From positions 372,001 to 436,000 of the forward strand of contig NZ_JAIOAP010000004.1 in assembly GCF_021190915.1 (NCBI RefSeq): a stretch of 64,000 nucleotides of DNA. Direction: 5' to 3'. The DNA comes from Cohnella silvisoli. GTDB taxonomy: Bacteria > Bacillota > Bacilli > Paenibacillales > Paenibacillaceae. Below are positions 18,660 to 28,487 of the stretch, in pieces. The notes below the pieces were generated by a model. The model was given only the letters and a program-made list of their open reading frames with translations, ran no database searches and was not told where the DNA came from. Position numbers and translations under genes: made by a program. How positions within the stretch are numbered: position 1 is the stretch's first letter; the number at the start of each line of letters is the position of its first letter.

Positions 18660-19850
18660 ATGAGTGACAGCGCGTTGTTTCCGACGTACGCCAGGTACCC
18701 AATCACGTTAGTGAAGGGGAAGGGAAGCCGACTTTGGGACGACCAAGGGAAAGAGTATTTGGATTTCATGAGCGGATTGGCCGTAACGAACCTTGGCCAC
18801 GTGCCGGATGCCGTTAAGGATGCCCTCGTGCAGCAGCTCGACCAGCTATGGCACGTATCCAACCTGTTCAGCAACCCGAACCAGGAGAAGGCCGCGAAGC
18901 TGCTCGTCGATAATAGCTGCGCGGACGCCGTGTTCTTCTGCAACAGCGGCGCGGAGGCGAATGAAGCGGCAATTAAGATAGCCCGTCGTTACCATCAGAA
19001 GGTGAAGGGCAACAATCGGTATGAGATCATCACCTTTAACCAATCGTTCCACGGACGGACTTTAGCGACGCTGACCGCGACCGGTCAAGACAAAGTGAAA
19101 GAAGGCTTCTTGCCGTTGCCGGAAGGCTTCCGTCATGTTCCGCTGCACGACATTGCCGCTCTTGAAGCGGCCGTGAACGAGAATACGGCTGCTATCATGT
19201 TGGAGCTCGTGCAAGCTGAAGGCGGCGTTATCCCCGTCGATCAGGGTTTCCTTAAGGAAGTGCGTGCCTTGTGCGACCGTCACGGGATATTGCTTATTTT
19301 GGATGAGATTCAAACCGGCATGGGACGCACGGGCAAGCTGTTCGCCTATGAGCATTATGACGTTGAACCGGATGTGTTCACTTTGGCCAAAGGAATCGGA
19401 AGCGGGTTCCCGGTTGGCGCAATGCTGGCTAAAGCGCACGTTCGACCGGCTTTCGTACCCGGCGCACACGCCTCGACCTTCGGCGGGACGCCGATCGCGA
19501 TGGCTGCCGTTGCGGCCACGATCGAAACGCTGTTGAAAGAAAAAGCGGTAGAGCGCGGAGCGGAAGCATCGGCCTATCTGATTGGGCTATTGCATGAGAA
19601 GCTGGATGGTCTCCCGAATGTTGTTGATATCCGCGGCAAAGGACTATTGATTGGTATTGTCTGCAACGGTCCGGTTGCTGAGCTTATCGCGGAGCTGCAT
19701 AGCCGAGGACTACTCGTTGTGTCGGCAGGGCCGAACGTTATTCGTTTGCTGCCGAACTTGCTCGTTACGCATGAAGATATTAACGAAGCGGTGAAACTGA
19801 TCGCTGCCGTACTTACGGAACAAACAGCGGCGAAATCCGTTAGCTCTTAA
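18660..19850 (+). CDS. argD: Acetylornithine aminotransferase
   Basis: 396 residues, class III PLP enzyme. FCNSGAEANEAAIKIAR binds PLP phosphate, LDEIQTGMGRTGKLFAYE carries the PLP-facing Asp, and the Schiff-base Lys is in FTLAKGIGSGFPVGAM. It converts N-acetylglutamate semialdehyde to N-acetylornithine and may also serve lysine synthesis. Good AAGGAGAG site upstream. Confidence 0.96.
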   Translation: MSDSALFPTYARYPITLVKGKGSRLWDDQGKEYLDFMSGLAVTNLGHVPDAVKDALVQQLDQLWHVSNLFSNPNQEKAAKLLVDNSCADAVFFCNSGAEANEAAIKIARRYHQKVKGNNRYEIITFNQSFHGRTLATLTATGQDKVKEGFLPLPEGFRHVPLHDIAALEAAVNENTAAIMLELVQAEGGVIPVDQGFLKEVRALCDRHGILLILDEIQTGMGRTGKLFAYEHYDVEPDVFTLAKGIGSGFPVGAMLAKAHVRPAFVPGAHASTFGGTPIAMAAVAATIETLLKEKAVERGAEASAYLIGLLHEKLDGLPNVVDIRGKGLLIGIVCNGPVAELIAELHSRGLLVVSAGPNVIRLLPNLLVTHEDINEAVKLIAAVLTEQTAAKSVSS

Positions 19851-19869
19851 GGAAATTGGAGGGATTGCC

Positions 19870-20829
19870 ATGCCAACCGCAGCAAACCTTGAAGAAATCG
19901 CTTTGCAACTGAAAGGCCGGGATTTTCTCGGACTTGTCGATTATTCGCCTGAAGAAATCCGCTACTTATTGGATTTAGCCATAGAGCTCAAACGCAAGCA
20001 GAAGTCCGGAGAAGTGTATCAGCCGTTGAAGGGCAAGTCGCTGGGCATGATTTTCGAGAAATCGTCCACTCGCACGCGGGTTTCCTTTGAAGTCGGCATG
20101 TTCCAACTGGGCGGCCAAGCGCTGTTTCTTAGCCGCAACGACATTCAGATGGGCCGCGGGGAAACGATTCGCGATACCGCCCAGACGATGTCCCGATATC
20201 TCGACGGAATTATTTTACGGACATTCGGTCACCGAAATGTGGTGGAATTGGCTCGCGGAGCGACGATACCCGTCATTAATGCATTATCCGACCAATCGCA
20301 TCCGTGCCAGGCGCTCGCCGATTATCAGACGGTGCTCGAACATAAAGGCAAGCTAGAAGGACTCAAGGTCGCTTACATCGGCGACGGCAACAACGTGCTT
20401 CATTCGCTTATGATGGGAGCGGCTAAGCTGGGCATGCATTTCGCCAGCGCCTCCCCTGAAGGCTACGATCCGAGCGAAAGCTCCGTTAAATCCTCCAGGG
20501 AAGCGGCTGCCGAGACCGGTGCGCGCATCGATGTTCTAAGAGATGCCAGAGAAGCCGTCGAAGGCGCGGATATTATCTACACCGACGTATGGGCGAGCAT
20601 GGGTTTCGAGGAAGAGCAGAAGGAACGCGAGAAAGCGTTCAAAAACTATCAAGTCAACGAGCAACTCGTTAAAAATGCCAAAGCAGACTATCTGTTCATG
20701 CACTGCTTGCCAGCACATCGGGGCGAAGAGGTAACCGAAGGCGTGATCGACGGCAAGCACTCCGTGATTTTCGACGAAGCCGAGAATCGCCTGCACGCGC
20801 AGAAAGCGGTCATGGCTGCGATTATGTAG
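19870..20829 (+). CDS. argF: Ornithine carbamoyltransferase (anabolic)
   Basis: 319 residues. Carbamoyl-phosphate motif STRTRVSFE, ornithine-binding HPCQALADYQTV and C-terminal MHCLPAHRGEEV are all present. It makes citrulline from ornithine and carbamoyl phosphate. carAB is not in this operon, unlike the B. subtilis arg cluster, so carbamoyl phosphate must come from elsewhere. Confidence 0.97.
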   Translation: MPTAANLEEIALQLKGRDFLGLVDYSPEEIRYLLDLAIELKRKQKSGEVYQPLKGKSLGMIFEKSSTRTRVSFEVGMFQLGGQALFLSRNDIQMGRGETIRDTAQTMSRYLDGIILRTFGHRNVVELARGATIPVINALSDQSHPCQALADYQTVLEHKGKLEGLKVAYIGDGNNVLHSLMMGAAKLGMHFASASPEGYDPSESSVKSSREAAAETGARIDVLRDAREAVEGADIIYTDVWASMGFEEEQKEREKAFKNYQVNEQLVKNAKADYLFMHCLPAHRGEEVTEGVIDGKHSVIFDEAENRLHAQKAVMAAIM

Positions 20830-20918
20830 GTTAACCGATCGGCTGCGGCTCTTCATGCTAATTCTCCCTGAACGTAAGGGATAGCTGTACTATTTTATCT
20901 AAAGGAGCTCTAAATCTC

Positions 20919-22160
20919 ATGGCAAAAAATAAAATCGTCCTGGCCTACTCGGGAGGCCTTGACACCTCCGTCATCCTGACGTGGCTCAAAGAAACGTACG
21001 ACGCCGAGATCATCACCTTTACCGCCGACATTGGCCAGAAGGACGAACTGGACGGCCTCGAGGAAAAAGCGCTCAAAACAGGCGCCTCCAAAGTATACAT
21101 CGACGACCTCCGCGCCGAGTTCGCTAAAGATTTCATCTACCCGATGTTTCAAGCCGGCGCGCTATATGAAGGACAGTACTTGCTCGGTACCAGCATCGCT
21201 CGCCCGCTGATCGCGAAGCGTATGGTGGAGATCGCCATCGCCGAAGGCGCAACTGCTATCGCTCATGGGGCTACCGGCAAAGGGAACGACCAAGTTCGTT
21301 TCGAGCTTACGGCTGCTGCGCTTACTCCGAACATCGAAGTGATCGCGCCTTGGCGTGACGAAGCGTTCCGGGAAGCATTCCCGGGCCGTGCGGAAATGAT
21401 CGCCTACGCCGAGAAACACGGCATTCCCGTTCAAGCATCGGCTTCCAAGCCTTATTCTACGGACCGCAACCTGCTGCATATCAGTTTCGAGAGCGGGATG
21501 CTGGAGGATCCTTGGTTCGATTCCAGCGCGGCCGATGTTGAGGATATGTACGTACTCAGCGTTTCTCCGGAGAAAGCGCCGGATCAAGCCGAATATATCG
21601 AACTTGACTTCGAAGGCGGTAATTGTGTCGCCATTAACGGCGAAAGCTTGAGTCCGCTGGCGGTCATGGAGAAACTCAACGAGATTGGCGGCAAACATGG
21701 CGTCGGTCGAGTAGATATGGTGGAAAACCGTTTCGTTGGCATGAAGAGCCGCGGCGTGTATGAAACCCCGGGCGGCAGCATTCTTTTTACCGCTCACCGC
21801 AAGATTGAATCCTTGACCATGGACCGCGAAGTTATGCATCTGCGCGACTCCTTGATCTCGAAATATAGCTCTCTCGTATACAACGGCTTCTGGTTCGCGC
21901 CCGAGCGTCTTGCTATTCAAGCTCTCGTGAACGAAAGCCAGAAGAACGTGACGGGTACCGTCCGTCTGAAGCTTTACAAAGGCAACATCATGGCAGCGGG
22001 GCTGAAAAGTCCGGTTAGTCTCTACAATCCGCACATCGCGACGATGGAAGCGGACCCTACGAAAGCGTACGATCAAGGCGATGCTACCGGTTTTATCCGC
22101 CTGAACGCGCTGCGCCTGAAGGTTTCTTCGGGTGTCACCGGCGCTTCCGGCATTAACTGA
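20919..22160 (+). CDS. argG: Argininosuccinate synthase
   Basis: 413 residues. N-terminal ATP-pyrophosphatase motif [14 protein letters not shown], then [13 protein letters not shown] and [11 protein letters not shown]. It joins citrulline and aspartate with ATP. AAAGGAGC precedes the ATG. An 89-bp gap after argF shows no obvious terminator, so it probably continues the argC transcript. Confidence 0.97.
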   Translation: MAKNKIVLAYSGGLDTSVILTWLKETYDAEIITFTADIGQKDELDGLEEKALKTGASKVYIDDLRAEFAKDFIYPMFQAGALYEGQYLLGTSIARPLIAKRMVEIAIAEGATAIAHGATGKGNDQVRFELTAAALTPNIEVIAPWRDEAFREAFPGRAEMIAYAEKHGIPVQASASKPYSTDRNLLHISFESGMLEDPWFDSSAADVEDMYVLSVSPEKAPDQAEYIELDFEGGNCVAINGESLSPLAVMEKLNEIGGKHGVGRVDMVENRFVGMKSRGVYETPGGSILFTAHRKIESLTMDREVMHLRDSLISKYSSLVYNGFWFAPERLAIQALVNESQKNVTGTVRLKLYKGNIMAAGLKSPVSLYNPHIATMEADPTKAYDQGDATGFIRLNALRLKVSSGVTGASGIN

Positions 22161-22167
22161 TAAAGAC

Positions 22168-22259
22168 AAAAGGGAGAACCGGGCGCGAAGCCTGCCGAAC
22201 CATCCCCCGCCAGGCGGGGCAATGCGGGAGGCACCTTCGTTAGCCGGCGCTCCCCTTTT
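22168..22259 (+). other. Long structured hairpin between argG and argH
   Basis: Outer arms AAAAGGGAG (22168-22176) and CTCCCCTTTT (22250-22259), then CCGG/CCGG, CGAAG/CTTCG, a CCTGCC/GGGAGG segment with one mismatch and an apical CCCCGCC/GGCGGGG hairpin. About 90 bases fold on themselves, ending in TTTTGCCGTTTT. It could be a partial terminator reducing argH expression, an RNA-processing element or a copy of a dispersed palindromic repeat. Confidence 0.6.
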
Positions 22260-22293
22260 GCCGTTTTAATGAACTGAGAGGGGTATACCGAGA

Positions 22294-23709
22294 ATGAGCA
22301 AGTTATGGGGCGGCCGTTTTACGAAGAAAACGGACCAACTGGTGGAAGAATATACGGCGTCGATCACGTTCGACAAAGAGCTGGCAGAGGAAGATATCCA
22401 AGGCAGCTTGGCGCATGTAACGATGCTGGGGCAATGCGGGATTCTCCCGGCCGAGGATGTCGAGAAAATCAAAGACGGTTTGATGAAGGTCCGCCAACGG
22501 ATAGTTAAAGGTGAACAAGAATTTCTTATTGCCGACGAAGATATTCATATGAACATCGAGAAGGCGTTGATCGACGAGATTGGGCCGGTCGGCGGCAAGC
22601 TTCACACAGGCCGCAGCCGCAACGACCAAGTGGCGACGGACATGCACTTGTACTTGCGCAAGCGCGTCGTTGAATTCGTTGATCAGCTGCACAAGCTGCA
22701 AGCCGCGCTTATCGGACAAGCCAAGCAGAACCTGGACACCATCGTTCCCGGCTATACTCACCTGCAACGTGCGCAGCCGATTTTGTTCGCCCATCATTTG
22801 ATGGCGTACGTGTCCATGTTCGGCCGCGACATCGAACGTTTGCAGGACAGCTACAAGCGCATCGATACGTTGCCTTTAGGCGCTGGAGCGCTTGCGGGAA
22901 CGACCTTCGCGATCGATCGTCAATTCACGGCGAAGCAGCTTAACTTCGGCCGCGTGTATGAGAATAGCCTGGATGCCGTCAGCGACCGCGATTTTATCGT
23001 GGAATTTCTGAGCGGCGCATCGTTGATCATGATGCATTTGTCGCGCCTGAGCGAGGAGCTTATTCTCTGGTCCAGCACGGAATTCCAGTTCGTGGAACTG
23101 GATGACGCATTCTGTACAGGCTCCAGCATTATGCCGCAAAAGAAAAACCCTGACGTACCGGAGCTCGTTCGCGGCAAAACAGGTCGTGTATACGGTAATC
23201 TAGTGGGCCTTCTGACCGTCCTCAAGTCGCTCCCGTTAGCCTACAACAAGGATATGCAGGAAGACAAGGAAGGCATGTTCGACACGGTGAAGACGCTGCA
23301 GGGCGCGCTTCAGCTGTTCGCCTCGATGATCGAGACGATGAAGGTGCGCAAGGAGAAGATGCGCCGTGCCGTCGATCAAGATTTCTCGAACGCGACGGAC
23401 ATCGCCGATTTCCTCGTTGGCAAAGGCTTGCCTTTCCGCCAGGCGCATGAAGTCATCGGCAAGACGGTGCTGTATTGCATCCAACAGAACAAGTTCCTGC
23501 TTGACCTGACGTTGGATGAGTTCAAGCAGTTCTCCGGGCTGTTCGACGACCGGATCTACGCCGTGCTGCAGCCGGAAGCGGTCGTAAACGCCCGCAACGT
23601 ATATGGCGGGACGGCGACGCCGCAAGTCGAGGCAGCTATTGCGCGGGCAGAAGCCGAGCTAGTCCGCACGGCGGAATGGATCTCGGAGTATGAGGCGAAG
23701 AGCCTGTAG
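22294..23709 (+). CDS. argH: Argininosuccinate lyase
   Basis: 471 residues. Fumarase/aspartase superfamily signature [15 protein letters not shown] with the catalytic Ser in the mobile loop; [15 protein letters not shown] and [11 protein letters not shown] are further conserved regions. It splits argininosuccinate into arginine and fumarate, completing the pathway. Last gene of the operon, followed by a strong terminator. Confidence 0.97.
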   Translation: MSKLWGGRFTKKTDQLVEEYTASITFDKELAEEDIQGSLAHVTMLGQCGILPAEDVEKIKDGLMKVRQRIVKGEQEFLIADEDIHMNIEKALIDEIGPVGGKLHTGRSRNDQVATDMHLYLRKRVVEFVDQLHKLQAALIGQAKQNLDTIVPGYTHLQRAQPILFAHHLMAYVSMFGRDIERLQDSYKRIDTLPLGAGALAGTTFAIDRQFTAKQLNFGRVYENSLDAVSDRDFIVEFLSGASLIMMHLSRLSEELILWSSTEFQFVELDDAFCTGSSIMPQKKNPDVPELVRGKTGRVYGNLVGLLTVLKSLPLAYNKDMQEDKEGMFDTVKTLQGALQLFASMIETMKVRKEKMRRAVDQDFSNATDIADFLVGKGLPFRQAHEVIGKTVLYCIQQNKFLLDLTLDEFKQFSGLFDDRIYAVLQPEAVVNARNVYGGTATPQVEAAIARAEAELVRTAEWISEYEAKSL

Positions 23710-23717
23710 TGAATATA

Positions 23718-23757
23718 AAAACAAAGGCGCAACTCCTAGGAACTGCGCCTTTGTTTT
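23718..23757 (+). terminator. Terminator of the arg operon
   Basis: AAACAAAGGCGCA pairs with TGCGCCTTTGTTT around ACTCCTAGGAAC, with A and T tracts on both sides, so it can stop transcription in both directions (it also lies downstream of the minus-strand VanW gene). Confidence 0.9.
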
Positions 23758-23805
23758 ATCCATTAACTCGTCCTCAACCATCATGCACTCCTGACATCTA
23801 TAGCC

Positions 23806-25272
23806 TCACACAGGTTCGACGGGCCCCTCGTCGCCAGGGGCTGGTGAAGGACTTGGCGTTGGCGAAATGCCCTCCGGATTCAGCCTAGGGTCGTTCGGGT
23901 TAACGGCGATCAAGGAATCTTGCGAGCGATAAGTATCCTTGGACAGTTTCTTGCGTTCCGCGACCTCGCCGTTAACGAGCTTGATCCGGTAGGATTCGAT
24001 TACATAGCCGGACTCGCCCTTCTGCAGAGTGTCTTGCTTGCCTAACGCCAGTTTGTTATCGGCCACATAGACGGTTTTCGGAGGATTCTCCTTTACTTCC
24101 ACGGTTTCCGTGCGATAGGAGATATTATCCGGCATTGTTCCAAACAGCTTCACCGTAAGCGTCTTATCCTTCACAACCGTACGAATTAATAATTGCTTGC
24201 CCGTCGAGTTGCGGAACTTGAAGTTAACGTAGCCGTCCGCGAACGTCGCGTCTAGTCCCTTCGGCAAATAGTGAACGACAAGCGAGTGATTGCGCCGCTC
24301 GACGATTTCCAGTCCGGATAATAGAGCCGCATTGTACAGCGTGCTTGAAACTTGGCAAATGCCTCCGCCTACTCCGGGCGTTAATTTGCCTTTAACGATG
24401 ACGGGAGCTTCTTTATAGCCGTACTCCTTATCCGCCTTATCAACGATTTTCCCATATTCGAAAATTTCGTCCGGCATCAGCAGCGTTTCATTCAAGGCTT
24501 TAGCGGCTACGGTGACGTTATGGGTGCGTCCTTGTCCGCTTGTGCTGAAGGAGGTCGTGAACTCGACGATTTTACGTTCGATGCCCTCTTCCTGCAACTT
24601 GGCTAACGTTACTTCCGGCGTTGTTTGCGTAACCGGCAGTTCTATGGAATGTTTGGTATCCGAACCGCTCGACAAAGAAGATAAGCTCTTTGGTTCAAAG
24701 GCTTTCACCTTCGCCAGCAAAGCCGGAGTATCGAGCTCCGTACCGATAACCTCGGGCGTATAGACAACCTCATCCTGCTCATTAATGGTTCGGGTTGCCG
24801 CTTTTGGCACCGATCCGGCTGCTGAACTCCAAGAGGAAGCGGCTTCCTTGCGGAATTGATCCTCATCCCAGGTGATTTGCATCCCGTAGTCGGTTTTGAT
24901 TTTTTTCTGATAACGAAATCTTGCCCGATCCCACCAGGAGACATCGCGAAATTTCTCGATCGCCTTAACGGCATCGCTTATATCTACATTCATACCCAAC
25001 TGCTTAAGCGTCCGAGTCGCATCTGAAAATGAACGGCCCGTCATGCCATTAACAGTCGGAGGCGTAACCGTAATCTCAACCTTTTCCAATTCGTCGAGCC
25101 GAATTTGAATTTGTTTCAACGCCGAATCAGCCGTCTGACCCCCGACCGTCAAACCGCCAACATTGAACCCTTCCGGCAATTTATCATCGCTTCCGTAACT
25201 AATCGCTCCGCCAACCCCGGCTCCGATAACGACAAGCGTAAGCAAACTGGCAATTAGCCATCCTTTTTTCAT
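23806..25272 (-). CDS. VanW-family surface protein (YoaR-like)
   Basis: 488 residues from ATG 25272 (MKKGWLIASLL); another in-frame ATG at 25284 is possible. One N-terminal transmembrane/signal segment (LIASLLTLVVIGAGVGGAIS), a putative peptidoglycan-binding region (about 35-230), the VanW domain (about 240-370; LTPGVGGGICQVSSTLYNAAL), a G5-like tail and a Pro/Ser-rich end (SPTPSPSPAPG). Function of VanW proteins is not established; they are cell-envelope associated. Monocistronic, divergent from ftsE. Confidence 0.88.
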   Translation of the reverse strand: MKKGWLIASLLTLVVIGAGVGGAISYGSDDKLPEGFNVGGLTVGGQTADSALKQIQIRLDELEKVEITVTPPTVNGMTGRSFSDATRTLKQLGMNVDISDAVKAIEKFRDVSWWDRARFRYQKKIKTDYGMQITWDEDQFRKEAASSWSSAAGSVPKAATRTINEQDEVVYTPEVIGTELDTPALLAKVKAFEPKSLSSLSSGSDTKHSIELPVTQTTPEVTLAKLQEEGIERKIVEFTTSFSTSGQGRTHNVTVAAKALNETLLMPDEIFEYGKIVDKADKEYGYKEAPVIVKGKLTPGVGGGICQVSSTLYNAALLSGLEIVERRNHSLVVHYLPKGLDATFADGYVNFKFRNSTGKQLLIRTVVKDKTLTVKLFGTMPDNISYRTETVEVKENPPKTVYVADNKLALGKQDTLQKGESGYVIESYRIKLVNGEVAERKKLSKDTYRSQDSLIAVNPNDPRLNPEGISPTPSPSPAPGDEGPVEPV

Positions 25273-25516
25273 GTCAGACCCCATCTCCGCTTCATGCTAT
25301 ATCTTTTACGAATGTTACTAACTATATATACATTAAATTACGCAGTTCGTTTTCCCTAACATTAAAAAATTCTCAAAAATTACCTAAAGCCCATGCCCAA
25401 CACAGGATAAACCGGTAATTCTCGACATAATTCTCTAGATAAAGATCGACAAAGAGAGGAAATTCAGGCATGATGTCGAAGTAACTAAGGTCTGAATCTT
25501 AACAGGAAGTGATAAC

Positions 25517-26203
25517 GTGATTGAAATGCAGGACATCTGGAAGACCTATCCCGATGGAACAACGGCCCTTCAGGGGGTAAACGTTGTCATTGACCGCAAT
25601 GAGTTCGTATACATAGTTGGACCGTCCGGCGCAGGGAAATCAACGTTCATGAAGCTGATCTACCGGGAAGAAGTGCCAACCAAAGGGCAAATTTCCGTTA
25701 ATGGTTTCAATATAGGCAAGCTGAAGCATCGCAAAATTCCGTACGTTCGCCGCAACATAGGCGTTATTTTCCAAGATTACAAGCTGTTGCCTAAGTTGTC
25801 CGCATTCGAGAACGTAGCATTCGCCATGGAGGTCATTGAAACTCCGCGCCGCACGATTCGTCGACGCACGATGGAAGTACTGGAGCTTGTCGGATTAAAA
25901 CATAAGGCAAACAGCTTGCCTGCCCAGCTTTCGGGGGGAGAACAGCAGAGGGTCGCGATTGCCCGCGCAATCGTGAATAGTCCCGCCGTCATCGTTGCCG
26001 ATGAGCCGACGGGAAACTTGGATCCCGAGACGTCTTGGGGCATTATGAATTTGCTTGAAGAGATTAATTTCCGCGGAACGACGATCGTTATGGCCACCCA
26101 TAACAAAGAAATCGTAAATACGCTGCGTAAACGCGTTATCGCAATCGAGCGGGGCAGCATCGTTCGCGATCAGTTGAGAGGGGATTACGGTTATGAAATT
26201 TAG
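25517..26203 (+). CDS. ftsE: Cell division ABC transporter ATPase FtsE
   Basis: 228 residues from GTG 25517. Walker [14 protein letters not shown], signature [14 protein letters not shown], Walker [13 protein letters not shown], His switch ATHN. With FtsX it transmits ATP hydrolysis across the membrane to activate peptidoglycan hydrolases (CwlO in B. subtilis). Overlaps ftsX by 11 bp. The 244-bp gap to VanW is AT-rich and shows no firm promoter. Confidence 0.96.
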   Translation: MIEMQDIWKTYPDGTTALQGVNVVIDRNEFVYIVGPSGAGKSTFMKLIYREEVPTKGQISVNGFNIGKLKHRKIPYVRRNIGVIFQDYKLLPKLSAFENVAFAMEVIETPRRTIRRRTMEVLELVGLKHKANSLPAQLSGGEQQRVAIARAIVNSPAVIVADEPTGNLDPETSWGIMNLLEEINFRGTTIVMATHNKEIVNTLRKRVIAIERGSIVRDQLRGDYGYEI

Positions 26204-27110
26204 TACCGTTGCCCGTCACATTCGCGAAGGGTTTAAGAACGTAGGACGTAATGGTTGGATGACGTTCGCTTCCGTAAGCTCCATCGCCGTATCGTTGTTT
26301 ATTCTCGGCATCTTCATGTTGTTAGCGCTTAACGTGAACAAGCTTGCGGATCAATTGGACAGCCAAGTTCAAATTAATGTCTATTTACAGCTAGATACCG
26401 TGAAAGCGAAGAGCGACGCAATCGAACGCTCGATCAAGCGTATCCCCGAAGTGAAATCGGTCACTTTCGTATCTAAAGACGAAGGACTGAAACGGTTTCG
26501 CGAAAGCATGGGAGCTGACGGCAAGGATGCGCTGGACGGATATGAGAAAGAGAATAACCCGTTGCCGGACTCCTTCGAAGTCGAAGCGTTTGATCCGCAG
26601 AAAGTCTCTTTCATCGCTAAACAGATCGAAGCGCTTAACTTAACCGACCCGGCCAAATCCATTACTAAGGTCAAATACGGCAAAGAGACGATTGAGAAGC
26701 TGTTCAGCATCACGAATGCCGTCCGCAATATTGGCATTTTTATCGTGTTGGGACTTGCGGTTATGGCGATGTTCCTTATCTCAACCACGATCAAGATGAC
26801 CATAATCGCACGCCGTCGCGAAATATCGATCATGAAGCTGGTGGGCGCGACCAACAGTTTTATCCGCTGGCCGTTTTTTATTGAGGGCGCGATTATCGGC
26901 TTCGGAGGATCGTTCATAAGTTCGGCTATTCTGATGTACGGATACTCCCAGCTGGTTCGGACGACAAGCGCGGACGTAGGCTTATATATGATTGAATTTG
27001 CAACAGTAAACGAAGTCCGCTTCTTGGTAGGCGGAACGATTGTTGTGTTGGGTACATTACTCGGAATTTGGGGCAGTACAATCTCGGTTCGCAGATATTT
27101 GAAAGTGTAA
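26193..27110 (+). CDS. ftsX: Cell division ABC transporter permease FtsX
   Basis: 305 residues, four transmembrane segments: one near residues 22-48 (WMTFASVSSIAVSLFILGIF), an extracellular domain (about 50-170), then three C-terminal helices including IVLGLAVMAMFLISTTI. REISIMKLVGATNSFIRWPF is the conserved FtsX coupling region. Partner of FtsE; the extracellular loop should contact the coiled-coil hydrolase encoded next. Confidence 0.96.
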   Translation: MKFSTVARHIREGFKNVGRNGWMTFASVSSIAVSLFILGIFMLLALNVNKLADQLDSQVQINVYLQLDTVKAKSDAIERSIKRIPEVKSVTFVSKDEGLKRFRESMGADGKDALDGYEKENNPLPDSFEVEAFDPQKVSFIAKQIEALNLTDPAKSITKVKYGKETIEKLFSITNAVRNIGIFIVLGLAVMAMFLISTTIKMTIIARRREISIMKLVGATNSFIRWPFFIEGAIIGFGGSFISSAILMYGYSQLVRTTSADVGLYMIEFATVNEVRFLVGGTIVVLGTLLGIWGSTISVRRYLKV

Positions 27111-27168
27111 CATTTATTTATTAACCGATATTTGGATGCGGTAAACCCGCTTCCGAAGGAGGACTTTT

Positions 27169-28344
27169 GTGAAAAGGAAATTAGTGCTGCTTCTGGCCAT
27201 GCTTCTGGTTACCGCACTTATCGTAAAGCCTTATGATGGACAAGCTCTCTCCGAAATCCAGAAGATAGACCGGGATTTGAAACAGCTTAAAGAAGATATG
27301 GCACGCGCGGCCCACAATCAGAAAAATGCGGAAAATAACGTGAAAGCCCTCACAGGCAAGAAAGAAGCGACCAAGGGAGATATCGAAGCACTGCTTGGCC
27401 GTATCGATCAAGTCCAGAAAAAGCTGGAAACGACCCAATCCAAAATAGCCGTCGCCGAAGAAAAGCTGTACGTGACGGGTGAAGAGCTTCAAGATGCGAT
27501 TAAGCAGCTCAATAACCGTAGAGAGTTGATGGATTCTAGAGTTCGGCTCGCTTATACGACGGGTGCGGTATCCTATCTGGACGTTCTGCTTAGCTCGACA
27601 AGCTTTACCGATTTTCTGGATCGCTTCGATGCGGTAGAATCAATCGTGACTCAAGATCGCAACATTGCCGATGAGAAAAAAGCTTACTCGGATGAAGTTA
27701 CCGCGAAGAAAGCGCAAATCGAGCAAGAGCTTAAAGACGTTAAAGCGCTCTATGCCGAAATGGAAGACCATAAGGCGGAGCTGGAGCAGAACGAGAAGGA
27801 TAAAGAAGTGATGATGTCCAAGATTGCCAAGCAGATCGAGGACATGGAAGAGATCAGCGAGGAATCCGAGAAGCAGCTTACGGAGCTCGCCAAGAAAGCT
27901 TCCGCATTGGAAGCGAAGAAAAACCGGATCAAGAACTACTACAAGGGCGGCAAACTGGGCATGCCTTTGAAATCGGAATGGCATCTGTCGTCGCCTTTCG
28001 GGTATCGTATCCATCCGATTTCGGGCAAGAAGAAATTGCACTCCGGCATGGATATGGCGGCTCCCAAAGGAACGCCGGTATACGCTGCAGAGACTGGCGT
28101 CGTTATCGTCGCCCAATCCTGGAGCGGATACGGTAACTGTATCATCATCGACCATGGCGGCGGCTTGTGGACGCTCTACGGCCACTTGATGAACGGCGGA
28201 GTTCTTGTGGAGAAGGGTGAGACCGTCAAAAGAGGGGAAAAAATCGGTATGGTCGGTTCGACCGGTCAATCCACGGGTAATCATTTGCACTTCGAAGTCC
28301 GCAAAAATTCCGAACCGGTCAATCCCGCTCCTTATTTGAAGTAG
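27169..28344 (+). CDS. Murein hydrolase activator / M23 endopeptidase with coiled coil
   Basis: 391 residues from GTG 27169 with AAGGAGGA. N-terminal signal sequence (VLLLAMLLVTALIV), long coiled coil (about 25-255) and C-terminal LytM/M23 domain. HPISGKKKLHSGMDMAAP carries the first zinc-ligand His/Asp and GNHLHFEVR the HxH, so the peptidase appears catalytically intact. An EnvC/PcsB-like partner of FtsEX is strongly suggested by adjacency. It cuts peptidoglycan cross-links during growth or division. Confidence 0.93.
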   Translation: MKRKLVLLLAMLLVTALIVKPYDGQALSEIQKIDRDLKQLKEDMARAAHNQKNAENNVKALTGKKEATKGDIEALLGRIDQVQKKLETTQSKIAVAEEKLYVTGEELQDAIKQLNNRRELMDSRVRLAYTTGAVSYLDVLLSSTSFTDFLDRFDAVESIVTQDRNIADEKKAYSDEVTAKKAQIEQELKDVKALYAEMEDHKAELEQNEKDKEVMMSKIAKQIEDMEEISEESEKQLTELAKKASALEAKKNRIKNYYKGGKLGMPLKSEWHLSSPFGYRIHPISGKKKLHSGMDMAAPKGTPVYAAETGVVIVAQSWSGYGNCIIIDHGGGLWTLYGHLMNGGVLVEKGETVKRGEKIGMVGSTGQSTGNHLHFEVRKNSEPVNPAPYLK

Positions 28345-28355
28345 CATCAAGAGGG

Positions 28356-28398
28356 ACAGCCGCTCCCCCGACGCGATTGTCGGGTGACGGCTGTTTTT
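28356..28398 (+). terminator. Terminator after the M23 gene
   Basis: ACAGCCG/CGGCTGT outer stem and CCCGAC/GTCGGG inner stem, then TTTTT. Confidence 0.85.
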
Positions 28399-28487
28399 GG
28401 TCGTCAAGCTAAATCATAAATAAAGGATATCCGGAATGGGCTTGTCATAATCTTACAATATGCCGTATTTCAAGGAGTGGGGTCCAC

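Noticed and set aside
21162-22169. 335-residue open frame opposite argG
   Set aside because: Shadow frame; argG is unambiguous on the plus strand.
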